Assembly: GCF_003940805.1 (NCBI RefSeq)
Contig: NZ_CP034328.1
Span: forward strand, 124,001 to 188,000
Direction: 5' to 3'
Length of the DNA stretch: 64,000 bases
DNA from: Tabrizicola piscis
GTDB taxonomy: Bacteria > Pseudomonadota > Alphaproteobacteria > Rhodobacterales > Rhodobacteraceae
Positions 7,400 through 16,058 of this stretch are shown here, piece by piece. How positions within the stretch are numbered: position 1 is the stretch's first letter; the number at the start of each line of letters is the position of its first letter. The notes under the pieces were generated by a model that was not told where the DNA came from, made no database searches, and worked only from the letters and a program-made list of their open reading frames with translations. Made by a program: the position numbers and the translations under genes.

Positions 7400-9127
7400 T
7401 CAGGGGCTGCCATCCAGCACCGACAGGCGGCGCCCGTCCTGAATAAGCCGGTCCAGCAGGGACGCAGGGGTCCAGACCGGATCCTCGGCTGCCCAAAGCC
7501 TAAGGTCATGGCGCAGGACCAGCAGGCCGCGCCGGTCGGCCAGATGCATGGGCCCGCCCTTCCAGCGCGGAAAGCCATACCCAGCGACCAACAGATGGTC
7601 GATGTCGGAAGGTCGCCGCGCCACGCCCTGATCCAGCAAGCGCAACCCCGCAGTCGTCATGGCGCCAAGCCAGCGATTGCAAATCTCAGCCTCCGTCATG
7701 TCGCGCGCTGTAGCGGCACCCTGAGTGTCCGGCAGGCGCACCCCGTAGGCCGATACTGCTGCTGCAAGCTGGCGCAGCGCTACGCCCGAAGCGGCAAGCC
7801 GCGCCAGTGCCAGATCGCCTGCCCGCATCACAGTGCGGCCAAGCCCGGGGCGGTGACCCACCAACAGGGGGACAAGGCGCAGCCGCCGCAGCCCGGCCAC
7901 GGCCGTGGCGATGGCCTGCGGGGCTTCCTCGGCCAGTATCGACACTTCGCAGGCCCGGCCCGACGGGGCGATGGAAAGACCCATCTCGCCCTCGGCCCCA
8001 TCCAGCACCACAAGGGCCGTCCCGTCCGAATGGGTGCGCAAGGGACCGGCAATCGGGGCCGTGGCGTGGACTTGCAGGGCAAGCCCGTTCAGATCGGCCG
8101 AATCCTCGACATGCTGCAGGTCTTTGGGATCAGGGTCAAACGGGCCAAGGCTTGCCATCATGACCCGACGAGACGGGTGCAGCCAACGCAGGGGAATGCG
8201 TTCCCGCAGCGCAGCGCGGGCAAGGAGGACAAGAGCAGGGGCCTCGCCCACAAGCCCAAGGGTGGTCAGGGGCACTGGCTCGGCCCGGGCAACGGCGGCG
8301 GGCAACCGGGCTGCGCGCCGTTCGGCCTGGGCGATGGCGCAGAGGGCGGCAGCTTCCGGCGTCGCTTCCAGATCGGTACGCGCGACAGTCTCGAAGCTGT
8401 CAGCACTTTCGGCGGGCAGCAGCAGGGCCGCCTCGACGCAGTCGGTGATCCGCCGCGTCGCGGGCAAAGCGCCGACATGCGCCCGGCGCGCTGCAGCCAC
8501 TGCCGCCTGCCAGCTGGCGGCGGCTTCAGGGGGACGGACAAGTCCTTGGCCCGGCAGGCTTTGACCCCGGGCCAGCCCTTCGGCCAAAGCGATGGCCGCA
8601 GGCAACAGGGGGCCGGTGGCAAGCTCGTCCAGCAAGCCAAGACCCAAAGCTTCGGCGTCTGGAACGACCCGACCTGTCAGAAGCAACTGCAGCGCAGCAC
8701 TGGCCCCGACACGCTGGGGCAAACGACGGGTGCTGCCTGCCGTGGGGCAAAGCCCCAGCGCCACCTCAGGAAAGGCGATGCGGCAGCCGGGCGCGCCAAT
8801 CCTGGCATGGGCCGCTAGCGCCAGTTCCGCCCCGGGCCCCATGGCCAGCCCCTGGATCGCGGCCACCACCGGAACCGAAGCCCCGGAAACCGCCCGGCAC
8901 AGGTCAGCCAAAGACGGTTGCGCCGTGTCGGGCTCCATGGGCAGCAGGCTGGAAAAGTTCACGCCCGCCCCGGCAAGAACGACAGAGTCGCAGCCCGCGA
9001 AAGGTGTCGCAAGTTCGGTCAGCAGCGCCGCGCGCAGGGCGGGCGTCAGCCCGTTTGACGGTGCATTGGCAAGCGTCAGGATCAGGGTCCTGTCCTGAAA
9101 ATCCACCAAAAGGCCGCCTGTTGCCAT
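7400..9127 (-). CDS. FadJ-like enoyl-CoA hydratase/3-hydroxyacyl-CoA dehydrogenase with degenerate dehydrogenase half
   Basis: 575 residues from the ATG at 9127, which has GCAGGAG upstream; an upstream in-frame start lacks one. Residues about 1-190 are a crotonase domain retaining both catalytic glutamates, Glu101 in GAELALA and Glu121 in FPEVALGL. The middle should be the NAD-binding Rossmann domain of FadJ, but GxGxxG is replaced by GLVGEAPAL and the catalytic-His motif HxFxPxxxxxLVE is not visible. The C-terminus keeps the helical dehydrogenase domain (DIDHLLVAGYGFPRWKGGPM). At about 575 versus 700 residues it is short. It may keep hydratase activity only, or be regulatory. No other beta-oxidation gene is adjacent. 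Confidence 0.75.
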   Translation of the reverse strand: MATGGLLVDFQDRTLILTLANAPSNGLTPALRAALLTELATPFAGCDSVVLAGAGVNFSSLLPMEPDTAQPSLADLCRAVSGASVPVVAAIQGLAMGPGAELALAAHARIGAPGCRIAFPEVALGLCPTAGSTRRLPQRVGASAALQLLLTGRVVPDAEALGLGLLDELATGPLLPAAIALAEGLARGQSLPGQGLVRPPEAAASWQAAVAAARRAHVGALPATRRITDCVEAALLLPAESADSFETVARTDLEATPEAAALCAIAQAERRAARLPAAVARAEPVPLTTLGLVGEAPALVLLARAALRERIPLRWLHPSRRVMMASLGPFDPDPKDLQHVEDSADLNGLALQVHATAPIAGPLRTHSDGTALVVLDGAEGEMGLSIAPSGRACEVSILAEEAPQAIATAVAGLRRLRLVPLLVGHRPGLGRTVMRAGDLALARLAASGVALRQLAAAVSAYGVRLPDTQGAATARDMTEAEICNRWLGAMTTAGLRLLDQGVARRPSDIDHLLVAGYGFPRWKGGPMHLADRRGLLVLRHDLRLWAAEDPVWTPASLLDRLIQDGRRLSVLDGSP

Positions 9128-9222
9128 CGCGCCTCTCCTGCCACTGGAGGGCGAGTAAGGCGCAATCGTCACAGCTTGGCAAGCCGCCAAGGCCTTGGTG
9201 TCAGGCCCGGTCAGACGAGTCT

Positions 9223-9429
9223 TCAGATTGGCATATTGTCAAAATCCGCCTCGACCTGGGCCTCGGTCTCGGCGGAGGAGGGTTCGATCTTTCCAACATG
9301 CGGCAGAACGGCAGCAAGGGCCTGCATTTCGGCCAACAGCAGTCGCAGGCTTTCGGTCTGCAGCGACAGGCCCGCCTCGACAAAGTCAGCTTCCTTCCGG
9401 ATCAGGTCCGTCGGCTTGGAATGGGTCAT
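9223..9429 (-). CDS. Small protein coupled to a DksA-like gene, function unknown
   Basis: 68 residues, beginning at the ATG at 9429 that overlaps the stop of the DksA-like gene in an ATGA arrangement; AGGAG lies nine bases upstream. The sequence is an acidic, mostly helical chain (ADFVEAGLSLQTESLRLLLA) without cysteines or membrane segments. Translational coupling suggests it works with, or is made in proportion to, the upstream zinc-finger protein. No family recognised. Confidence 0.6.
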   Translation of the reverse strand: MTHSKPTDLIRKEADFVEAGLSLQTESLRLLLAEMQALAAVLPHVGKIEPSSAETEAQVEADFDNMPI

Positions 9430-9758
9430 TGGGCGCAGCTCCTGCAAAAAGGGGTCCAGGGCAAGGCATCAAGCCGACCCTCTTCGATCTGGTCGCCGCA
9501 GCGGGCACAGGTGCCATAGCTGCCATCCGCAATCCGACGCAGGGCCGCGCGGATCTGGGGAATCTCGGTCAGCCCGGCCTTGGCGGTGGCTTCCAGAACT
9601 TCATCCGCCTCGCGTTCGGTCGCCAGCTCTTCCCAGTCGGGGTTGTGATGCGAATCAAGCTCTTCCTCGATCAACTCCAGCCGCGCGCCAAGCTCGATCA
9701 GTCGGCCCTCAAGCATGGCCCGGCGGGTCGCCAGGGAAAGTGTCGGTTTCGCAGTCAT
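9426..9758 (-). CDS. TraR/DksA family zinc-finger protein
   Basis: 110 residues with an N-terminal coiled coil and a C-terminal four-cysteine zinc finger (Cys84, Cys87, Cys105, Cys108; CARCG, then RLDALPWTPFCRSC). DksA-type proteins enter the RNA polymerase secondary channel and modulate initiation, often with ppGpp. This one is shorter than canonical DksA (about 150) and closer to the stand-alone DksA-like proteins common in Rhodobacterales. It is divergent from the rhodanese-like gene, with an FNR-like box between them, and overlaps the small downstream gene. Confidence 0.85.
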   Translation of the reverse strand: MTAKPTLSLATRRAMLEGRLIELGARLELIEEELDSHHNPDWEELATEREADEVLEATAKAGLTEIPQIRAALRRIADGSYGTCARCGDQIEEGRLDALPWTPFCRSCAQ

Positions 9759-9810
9759 CCCAAATCCTCCATCTATCCCGCAAGTATCCCACTGGGCGAA
9801 GGCGACCGCC

Positions 9811-9824
9811 TTGACTCAGGTCAA
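9811..9824. promoter_or_regulatory. FNR/FnrL-like box in a divergent promoter region
   Basis: TTGAC-TCAG-GTCAA is a perfect 5+4+5 inverted repeat, close to the TTGAT-N4-ATCAA consensus of FNR/FnrL and Dnr-type regulators. It lies 53 bases upstream of the DksA-like gene and 87 bases upstream of the rhodanese-like gene, a plausible activator or repressor position for either. No fnr gene is in the window. Confidence 0.55.
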
Positions 9825-9911
9825 CAGCGGTACTTCCGCCCGGCAGCAGTCAGGAATATGGTTGGCACCGATCGCGATCCTGCCGGGTCGGCCAGCCGCA
9901 AAGGACAGACC

Positions 9912-10343
9912 ATGGACATCCGCCCGCTTACCCCGGACTACGCCGTTTCGCCGCAGATCGAGCCGGGCGATCTGGCCGCCGTGAAGGCCGCCGGCTACAC
10001 TTGCGTCATCGACAACCGCCCGGATGGCGAAATTCCGCCCCACCTGCACACGGCCGAGATGCGCCGCGCGGCTGAGGCTTTGGGCCTGACCTTCGTCGCC
10101 AATCCGGTGATTGGCGGCATGCTGACCCTGGACAATGTCACCGCACAGCGCGCGGCGATCAAGTCCGCCACCGGCCCGGTCTTCGCCTATTGCGCCAGTG
10201 GCAACCGCAGCTCGATCGTCTGGGCCTTGGCCTTGGCGGGAACCCGCCCGGTGGACGACCTTGTCGGCCTGCCCGCGCGCCACGGCTATCAGCTTGACCA
10301 CCTGCGCCCACAGATCGAGGCGCTGGCCCAGAACGGCGGCTAA
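9912..10343 (+). CDS. TIGR01244 family sulfur transferase / DUF442 rhodanese-like phosphatase-fold protein
   Basis: 143 residues. It opens with IRPLTPDYAVSPQIEPGDL and contains CVIDNRPDGE and the active-site loop CASGNRSS (Cys94), all characteristic of the DUF442/TIGR01244 family. This is the domain fused to Blh/BigR-regulated sulfur-detoxification proteins, with a cysteine-phosphatase-like fold. It may move sulfane sulfur. The ATG at 9912 was chosen because the protein starts with the family's usual MDIRxLT; upstream in-frame sequence is non-conserved. It sits behind an FNR-like box. Confidence 0.85.
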   Translation: MDIRPLTPDYAVSPQIEPGDLAAVKAAGYTCVIDNRPDGEIPPHLHTAEMRRAAEALGLTFVANPVIGGMLTLDNVTAQRAAIKSATGPVFAYCASGNRSSIVWALALAGTRPVDDLVGLPARHGYQLDHLRPQIEALAQNGG

Positions 10344-10359
10344 TCCGGCAGCCTGACGA

Positions 10360-11304
10360 TCAGCCTGCAGCACGCAGGTCTGGTGCCGGATCAGCCTGCG
10401 GGGGCGGGCGGTGCGGGGCCTTGGCAAGACCGCGGACGCGGTCCGCCTCAACCATCTTCAGGGCGCGCATTCCGCGGTGCTGGCCCAGTTTTCCGCGGGC
10501 AAGCGGGCGGCCATCCATCGTTTCGATGGAGATCGCATCAACCCCGGCCAAAGGCAGGTCGAGCATATCCCCGGGCTGCAGCCCCATGATCTGCCGGATG
10601 GGCAGGGTCAGCCGTCCGATCACGGCATCCAGCCTGCAGTCCACCTGAAGCACATGCGCGGCCAGCGACGTGGTGAATTGGGGGGCAGCCTCCGCCTCAT
10701 CCGTGGTTAGGGTGATGCGTTCGCCCCGCCCCAGCGCCGGCAAAACCAGGATCACCTGACCGTCCCGCGCGCCGGCCCCAACCGACACATCGGCCAGCAG
10801 CATGCGATAGCTTTCCTCTTCCAGCAGAAAGGCCAGCGGACGCAGATCTTCCAGAAACGAGGCATAGCGGAACCCAGCGGCCCAGATCCGGTCTGCCTCT
10901 TCGGCAAGGGTGTCGTCCAGAATGGCAAGGGCGCGGTCAATGACCCCGGCGACCATCGCGGCGTCAATGCGCGTGGGCTTTCGCGCCGTGGCGGGTTGAC
11001 TGGCCAGACGGCCAAGGGTCTGCATTTCGATCAAGGCGGCGGTTATGTTCGGTGCGACCATCAGCACACCCAGCCCCGCTTGCGGCCCATCCAGCAGTGA
11101 TACCAGTGCCCGTTCGGGCGCCATTTCCAGAAGCTCGGCAATGCTGACGCGCAGGACGCGCAACCGCCGGACTTCCAGATCCATACCCATGGCATCGCGC
11201 GTGGCCCGGGCAAGCGCAAGCCGCCAGCCCCGGTCAGCGCCGGGGGCGCCTTCGGCCTGCGGTTGCTTGGCACGGTCAATCTTGCGGCGCAGAACTTCGG
11301 TCAT
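10360..11304 (-). CDS. FliM/FliN family flagellar motor C-ring-like protein
   Basis: 314 residues. Residues about 30-190 resemble the CheC-like middle domain of FliM (DAAMVAGVIDRALAILDD, FLEDLRPLAFLLEEESYRMLL). Residues about 205-290 form a SpoA-type domain (LDAVIGRLTLPIRQIMGLQPGDMLDLPL). FliM links the flagellar switch to CheY-P. No other flagellar gene is in the window, unlike the usual fli operon location. A divergent FliM copy used by one of several flagellar sets, or a C-ring adaptor, is possible. Monocistronic and convergent with the rhodanese-like gene. Confidence 0.75.
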   Translation of the reverse strand: MTEVLRRKIDRAKQPQAEGAPGADRGWRLALARATRDAMGMDLEVRRLRVLRVSIAELLEMAPERALVSLLDGPQAGLGVLMVAPNITAALIEMQTLGRLASQPATARKPTRIDAAMVAGVIDRALAILDDTLAEEADRIWAAGFRYASFLEDLRPLAFLLEEESYRMLLADVSVGAGARDGQVILVLPALGRGERITLTTDEAEAAPQFTTSLAAHVLQVDCRLDAVIGRLTLPIRQIMGLQPGDMLDLPLAGVDAISIETMDGRPLARGKLGQHRGMRALKMVEADRVRGLAKAPHRPPPQADPAPDLRAAG

Positions 11305-11361
11305 GCTGTGAGGCCCCGGGGTTGGACATCGTACCCTAGCCCGCGCATCCCTACCAAAGGC

Positions 11362-14046
11362 TTAAGCCGCGGCCTTCTCCAACCGCAGGGGCACGGTCAA
11401 CCGGAAGGCTGCCCCGCCCTGCCCCGGCAGATACGCCACTGATCCGCCCAGATTGGTCATGATCTCGCGGCAGATCGCCAGACCAAGTCCCGCGCCGCCT
11501 GCTCGATTGGCATCGGTCAGCCGGGCGAACTTTTCGAAGATCAGCGATTGCGATTCCTTCGGAATGCCCTTGCCGTTGTCGATGAAATCCACCGTCACCC
11601 GCCCGGCCCGCTGCCGCACGGCGATACGCAGCTCCGGCTGGGCCGCATCGCAATACTTTCGCGCGTTCGAGATCAGGTTGATGAACACCTGCGTCAGGCG
11701 GTCGGCGTCGGTCTTGATGTAGATCGCCTCGGACGGGAGGTCGCGGTGGATGATGAAGCTGCGTTCGGGCCGGGTCTGGCGGGCTGCGGTCAGGGCGGTG
11801 TCCAGCATCTGCTGCAGGTTGGCGAGGCCAAGGTTCAGCTGAACCGTGCCGTTTTCCAGAACCGAAAGGTCCAGAAGGTCATCCAGAAGCCGCGTCAACC
11901 GCTTGGCCTCATCATGGATGATGCGGCCGTATTTCGTCACCATCTCGGGCGGCAAATCGCCTTCGGTCAGGATTTCGGAAAACGCCCGGATCGAGGTCAT
12001 CGGCGTGCGCAATTCGTGGCTGATCTGGCTAAGGAAGGCATCCTTCTGGATCGAAAGCTGCATCAGCTTTTCATTCGCTTCCCGCAAGGCGCCGGCCGTG
12101 CGGGTCAGCTCGGCCTCACGCGCCTCAAGCTGGGCGGAGTATTCCATGATCTGCGCGGATTCGCTGGCGACGGCCATCAGGTCTTCCACTGTCACGGTGG
12201 CGCGGCCAACGAGCTGGCTGATCATCGCATGCGCGGTTGCCGCGCCGACAAAGCCGGACAGTCGCGCCTCCAGCGTGTCAAGGAAACCGGGCGTCGGATC
12301 GGGCAGGAACCCCTCCTTGCCCTGATCGCGCGCGGCGTCCTGAAACAACGCCAGCGCCGCGTCTTCACCCAGAATCCGCTGCGCCATGGTCAACAGCGCC
12401 TCAGGCTCTGCCTGTCCACGCGCCCAGCGTTGCGGGCCGACAGCACCTTCGAACACATTCACGAAGGCAGCACCCTGCAGCCGTTCCAGCGGCCCGGGGA
12501 AGGTCAGCAAGGACCCAAGGCACAAGGCGATGACGTTCAGCGTCAGGGACCAGAACAGCGCGTGGATCATCGGATCCATCCCCTCAGTCCCGAACAAGGC
12601 CTGCGGGCGCAGCCATGACAGACCGAACAGACCTTGGGTGAACACCGCCTCGGACAGTGCCGCGCCCGGACCGAAGGACGGCAGGAACGATGCGTAGGCC
12701 CAGACCGTGAACCCGGTCACAAGCCCCAGCATCGCCCCGTTCTTGTTGGCCCCGCGCCAGAACAGCCCCGCCAGCATCGCCGGAAGCACCTGCGCCACCC
12801 CCAGAAACGCGATCAGCCCGATCGCCGCCAGCGCCGTTGACCCACCCGAAACGTGATAGTAGCCGTACCCCAGCGCTAGCACCGCCGCGATCGCCACGCG
12901 CCGGGCGTTCAGCACCACGCCGCGCAAGTCATCGCCCGCCCCCGCCGTCGGGCGCAGCCGCAGCCAAAGCGGGATGACCACATGGTTGGAAATCATCGTC
13001 GCCAGCGCGATGGATTCCACGATGACCATCGACGTGGCCGAGGAAAAGCCGCCAAGAAACGCCAGCATCGCCAACCCGCCCTGCCCCTCGGACAGAGGCA
13101 AAGTCAGCACGAACATGTCAGGGTTTGATCCCGCAGGCAGCCGGTCCAGCCCCACAACGGCGATGGGCACGATAAACAGGCTCATCAGCATCAGATACAA
13201 GGGAAAGGCCCAGCTGGCGCGGGCCAGATGCCCCTCATCATCGTTCTCAACCACCATCACCTGAAACATCCGCGGCAAGGTGATGACCGCCGCCGCCGAC
13301 AGGAAGATCAGCCCGGTCCAGCGCCCCGGCTGAAGTTGCCACGCTGACAGATCCGCCGCGTCGATCCGGGCGATGATGTCACCCACCCCGTCGGCAATGC
13401 CCCAGACGACGAAACAGCCAACCGCCAGCAAGGCCACCAGCTTGACCACCGCCTCGACCGCAATGGCGGTGACGATGCCGTGGTGCTGTTCCTTGGCATC
13501 AAGGTTCCGCGTGCCGAACAGGATCGTGAACAGCGCCAGCCCAACCGCCACCCAGATGGCCGTGCTTGCCGGATCGGGCGGCGCAATGCCGTCAGGCTCG
13601 GTGCTGGCGAAGACCCCGAAGGACAGCACGACCGATTGCAGCTGCAGCGCGATATAGGGTGTGGCCGCCACGACCGCGATGATCGTGACAATCACCCCCA
13701 GCGTGTTCGATTTTCCGAACCGGGACGAGATCAGGTCGGCAATCGACGTCACCCGGTATTGCCGCCCGATCCGCACCAGCTTGCGCAAAAGCCACCACCA
13801 GCCGATGAACACCAGCGTCGGGCCGAAGTAGATCGTCAGAAACTCCAGCCCCGACCGCGCGGCATAGCCAACTGCGCCGTAAAACGTCCAGGCGGTGCAG
13901 TAGATCGACAAAGACAGCGTGTAGACCAGCGGCGACCGCAGCCACCCCAGCCGCCCGGCCTGCGCGCGGCGTTCGACGATGAAGGCGACGGCGAACAGAA
14001 AGACCACGTAAAGGACGCAAGCGAAAACCAGAAGGTTGAAGGGCAT
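11362..14046 (-). CDS. Sodium/solute symporter-histidine kinase hybrid (CrbS-like)
   Basis: 894 residues from the ATG at 14046, preceded by GAGGA. The N-terminal half (about 1-500) is an SSS-family transporter with about 13 hydrophobic segments and conserved blocks such as YCTAWTFYGAVGYAARSG and ATSMVIVESIALATMISN. A linker with a coiled coil follows, then HisKA with the phospho-acceptor in SQISHELRTPM and HATPase_c (NLISNARKY, DNGKGI, GAGLGLAI). CrbS and related proteins sense or import small carboxylates such as acetate. It is the last gene of a set with a small membrane protein, a receiver and, upstream, a ScfR regulator. Confidence 0.9.
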   Translation of the reverse strand: MPFNLLVFACVLYVVFLFAVAFIVERRAQAGRLGWLRSPLVYTLSLSIYCTAWTFYGAVGYAARSGLEFLTIYFGPTLVFIGWWWLLRKLVRIGRQYRVTSIADLISSRFGKSNTLGVIVTIIAVVAATPYIALQLQSVVLSFGVFASTEPDGIAPPDPASTAIWVAVGLALFTILFGTRNLDAKEQHHGIVTAIAVEAVVKLVALLAVGCFVVWGIADGVGDIIARIDAADLSAWQLQPGRWTGLIFLSAAAVITLPRMFQVMVVENDDEGHLARASWAFPLYLMLMSLFIVPIAVVGLDRLPAGSNPDMFVLTLPLSEGQGGLAMLAFLGGFSSATSMVIVESIALATMISNHVVIPLWLRLRPTAGAGDDLRGVVLNARRVAIAAVLALGYGYYHVSGGSTALAAIGLIAFLGVAQVLPAMLAGLFWRGANKNGAMLGLVTGFTVWAYASFLPSFGPGAALSEAVFTQGLFGLSWLRPQALFGTEGMDPMIHALFWSLTLNVIALCLGSLLTFPGPLERLQGAAFVNVFEGAVGPQRWARGQAEPEALLTMAQRILGEDAALALFQDAARDQGKEGFLPDPTPGFLDTLEARLSGFVGAATAHAMISQLVGRATVTVEDLMAVASESAQIMEYSAQLEAREAELTRTAGALREANEKLMQLSIQKDAFLSQISHELRTPMTSIRAFSEILTEGDLPPEMVTKYGRIIHDEAKRLTRLLDDLLDLSVLENGTVQLNLGLANLQQMLDTALTAARQTRPERSFIIHRDLPSEAIYIKTDADRLTQVFINLISNARKYCDAAQPELRIAVRQRAGRVTVDFIDNGKGIPKESQSLIFEKFARLTDANRAGGAGLGLAICREIMTNLGGSVAYLPGQGGAAFRLTVPLRLEKAAA

Positions 14047-14047
14047 C

Positions 14048-14308
14048 TCAGTCCTCTTCCTCCTCGGTGCCCTCACCGTGCGACAGGCCGGGGGCAAAGC
14101 CAGCGGCCACGCCGATCATCGCCACCCAGACCAGAAAGAAGTAGATGACATCCCCCGCGCTCAGGCTGGTCCGGTCGCCATGGGTCCACAAAAGCGGCAA
14201 CAGCAGCAGAAACAGGCCAAGGATCGGCAGCAGCCGTGCAGCATCACGCAGCCGCCGCCGACGGTAGGGCGCGCGGGCCAGAAACAGCGGGGGCTTTGCC
14301 CGTGCCAT
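14048..14308 (-). CDS. Small membrane protein between response regulator and symporter-kinase
   Basis: 86 residues. The ATG at 14308 overlaps the stop of the upstream receiver gene by one base (TGATG), and its own stop lies one base from the symporter-kinase start, so the three are translationally linked. After a basic N-terminus (RAPYRRRRLRD) come two hydrophobic segments separated by a short loop, then an acidic tail ending in EEEED. Small membrane companions of SSS transporters are common; a partner role for the hybrid kinase is inferred from context only. Confidence 0.75.
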   Translation of the reverse strand: MARAKPPLFLARAPYRRRRLRDAARLLPILGLFLLLLPLLWTHGDRTSLSAGDVIYFFLVWVAMIGVAAGFAPGLSHGEGTEEEED

Positions 14309-14670
14309 CAACGATGCATCATGGCGCGCACCTCGGCCAGGATCTCGGCGTTGGAAAAGGGTTTCGAGATGAAGCGGTCCGCCCCGGCGCGTTCGGCAGC
14401 CTCACGGTCACGGCCACGCGCGGTCAGCATCATCACCGGGATTGCCTGGGTTTCAGGGTCCGCCCGCAAGGCACCTAGGATTTCCAGACCCGAAAGCCCC
14501 GGCAGCATGTGATCAAGGATCACCAGATCAGGTCGGTCGCTGCGCACCAGATCAAGCGCGCCAAGGCCATCCCCCAGATGCGTCACCCGCAATCCGTCAC
14601 GCGACAAAAGGAACTGCAACGCTTCCGCGATATTGGGTTCATCCTCAATGAGGAGCACATGGCCTGACAC
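14308..14670 (-). CDS. Single-domain response regulator (receiver)
   Basis: 120 residues from a GTG at 14670 with GGGGGGAA upstream. It is a stand-alone CheY-like receiver: acidic pair in IEDEPN, phospho-acceptor Asp53 in VILDHMLPG, Thr83 in MMLTARG, and Lys102 in ISKPFS. There is no output domain, so it should act through protein contacts or as a phosphate shuttle. The downstream symporter-histidine kinase is the obvious partner. CrbS systems elsewhere use a LuxR-type regulator (CrbR), so the lack of a DNA-binding domain is notable. Confidence 0.9.
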   Translation of the reverse strand: MSGHVLLIEDEPNIAEALQFLLSRDGLRVTHLGDGLGALDLVRSDRPDLVILDHMLPGLSGLEILGALRADPETQAIPVMMLTARGRDREAAERAGADRFISKPFSNAEILAEVRAMMHR

Positions 14671-14730
14671 TGGTTCCCCCCGGCGGACTTGGCCGCCCCT
14701 CACACAGTATCGGCAGAACCGGCCCCCGTG

Positions 14731-16050
14731 TCAAAACCCCTTTGCCGCCGCGTCAGCAGTCAAGGCGTCGCCGCCCCGGGCTTCGGACAGGATCGAAGGC
14801 TCGCGCCGCGCCGGGCAGGCAGGGCGCGGGCAAATCCGGCAACTTGACCCGATCGGAAGGGCCGTCTGGCGCGGCTGATCCTCGGGCAGGATCAGCATGG
14901 CCGCTTCGCGCAGTTCCGGGCCGCGCAGACCCAGCGGATGCCGGGGGGCGGCCCATGCCAGCACCCGGTGCAGCCGACCGCCCTGCCCGGCCATCTCCAC
15001 GACCACCTCAACCGGTTGCTGGGGTCTCCCCAGTGCGGCGTACAGCGGCCAGAGCGGGCAAGCCGCCCCAAAGCGCGGCAAGGGAAACCCGGATGTGGGC
15101 TTGCGAAAGGTCAGCGTGCCTGACGCATCGCAGGTGACCAGCCCGGCCCCAAGGTCCGGCAAGGCCGCCAAGCGACGCATGACCATCATCGGATCACAGT
15201 TGAACCGTTCGGCAAGGGCAAAGGGGTCAGGTCCCAACGCAGCCACCGCCGCCACAAATTCCGCCATCGGCAGCGCCGTCGCATCTGCCGCCGCCCGGAC
15301 CAGATGCGCCCGTGCCAGCATGCGCGCAGCGGTTGAGGCGAGCGCCGCCACCTCATCCCCGCAGCCCTGCGCAAGGGTGGCATCGTCAAACCCCCAGCCG
15401 CGCGCCTTCAGCCAATCTTCCACCTCTTCCTGCGGGGCCGCGATGCCCTGTTCCGCCATGGCTGTGCCCGCGTCCAGATAGGCCACCAGTGCCTCGGCCC
15501 CGGCGGCAAGGCGTTCGCTGTCGTGATGCAGGTTCTGGTGGAACCGGCCCGCCCATTGCGGATCAAGATCCTCGGTCTCCGCCAGAATAGACGCGGTCGC
15601 CCGGACCGAGGACAGCGACGACAGCACCTCATGCAACGATTGCGACAGGTGCGGGTCATGCGTCATCCGGTCGTTCAACGCCTCGACGGCGCGCTCCAGC
15701 GTTTGCACCCGGACATCCAGCGCCACCAGCAGGCCCGCCCAACCTGGAAACCGGCTGGCAAAATCCTCCAGCCCCGCAAGCTCGACCGCCAAAGCGCCCC
15801 CGCGCGCGGCCGAACTCTTCAGCCCCTCGATCAGCGCTGCATCAGCCCCTTCGGCAAGCGCCGCCCGATCAAACCCAAGGGCATCGGCAAGCCGCACCAG
15901 CAGCGCCCCTCCGACCCTGCGCCGGTCATGTTCGATCAGGTTGAGGTAGGATGCCGAGATCCCCACCGACGCCGCGACATCGGCCTGCCGCAGCCCGGCG
16001 GCAAGACGGCGTTCGCGCAGACGGGTTCCGGTCAAGGCGGACAGTGGCAT
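14731..16050 (-). CDS. XRE-type short-chain fatty acyl-CoA regulator (ScfR/RamB family)
   Basis: 439 residues. Residues about 8-65 form an XRE helix-turn-helix (RLRERRLAAGLRQADVAASV, ISASYLNLIEHDRRRV). The remainder is the ScfR/RamB ligand-binding region, ending in the conserved cysteine cluster CRICPRPACPARREPSIL. Family members (RamB, MccR, PccR) bind short-chain acyl-CoAs and control acetate, propionate or glyoxylate-shunt genes. It lies 60 bases upstream of the receiver/symporter-kinase operon in the same direction. An inverted repeat next to its start suggests autoregulation. Confidence 0.85.
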   Translation of the reverse strand: MPLSALTGTRLRERRLAAGLRQADVAASVGISASYLNLIEHDRRRVGGALLVRLADALGFDRAALAEGADAALIEGLKSSAARGGALAVELAGLEDFASRFPGWAGLLVALDVRVQTLERAVEALNDRMTHDPHLSQSLHEVLSSLSSVRATASILAETEDLDPQWAGRFHQNLHHDSERLAAGAEALVAYLDAGTAMAEQGIAAPQEEVEDWLKARGWGFDDATLAQGCGDEVAALASTAARMLARAHLVRAAADATALPMAEFVAAVAALGPDPFALAERFNCDPMMVMRRLAALPDLGAGLVTCDASGTLTFRKPTSGFPLPRFGAACPLWPLYAALGRPQQPVEVVVEMAGQGGRLHRVLAWAAPRHPLGLRGPELREAAMLILPEDQPRQTALPIGSSCRICPRPACPARREPSILSEARGGDALTADAAAKGF

Positions 16051-16058
16051 GGGGGACC

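Noticed and set aside
7115..8818. 567-codon plus-strand open frame
   Set aside because: Antisense to the FadJ-like gene; no recognisable domain and no start signal.
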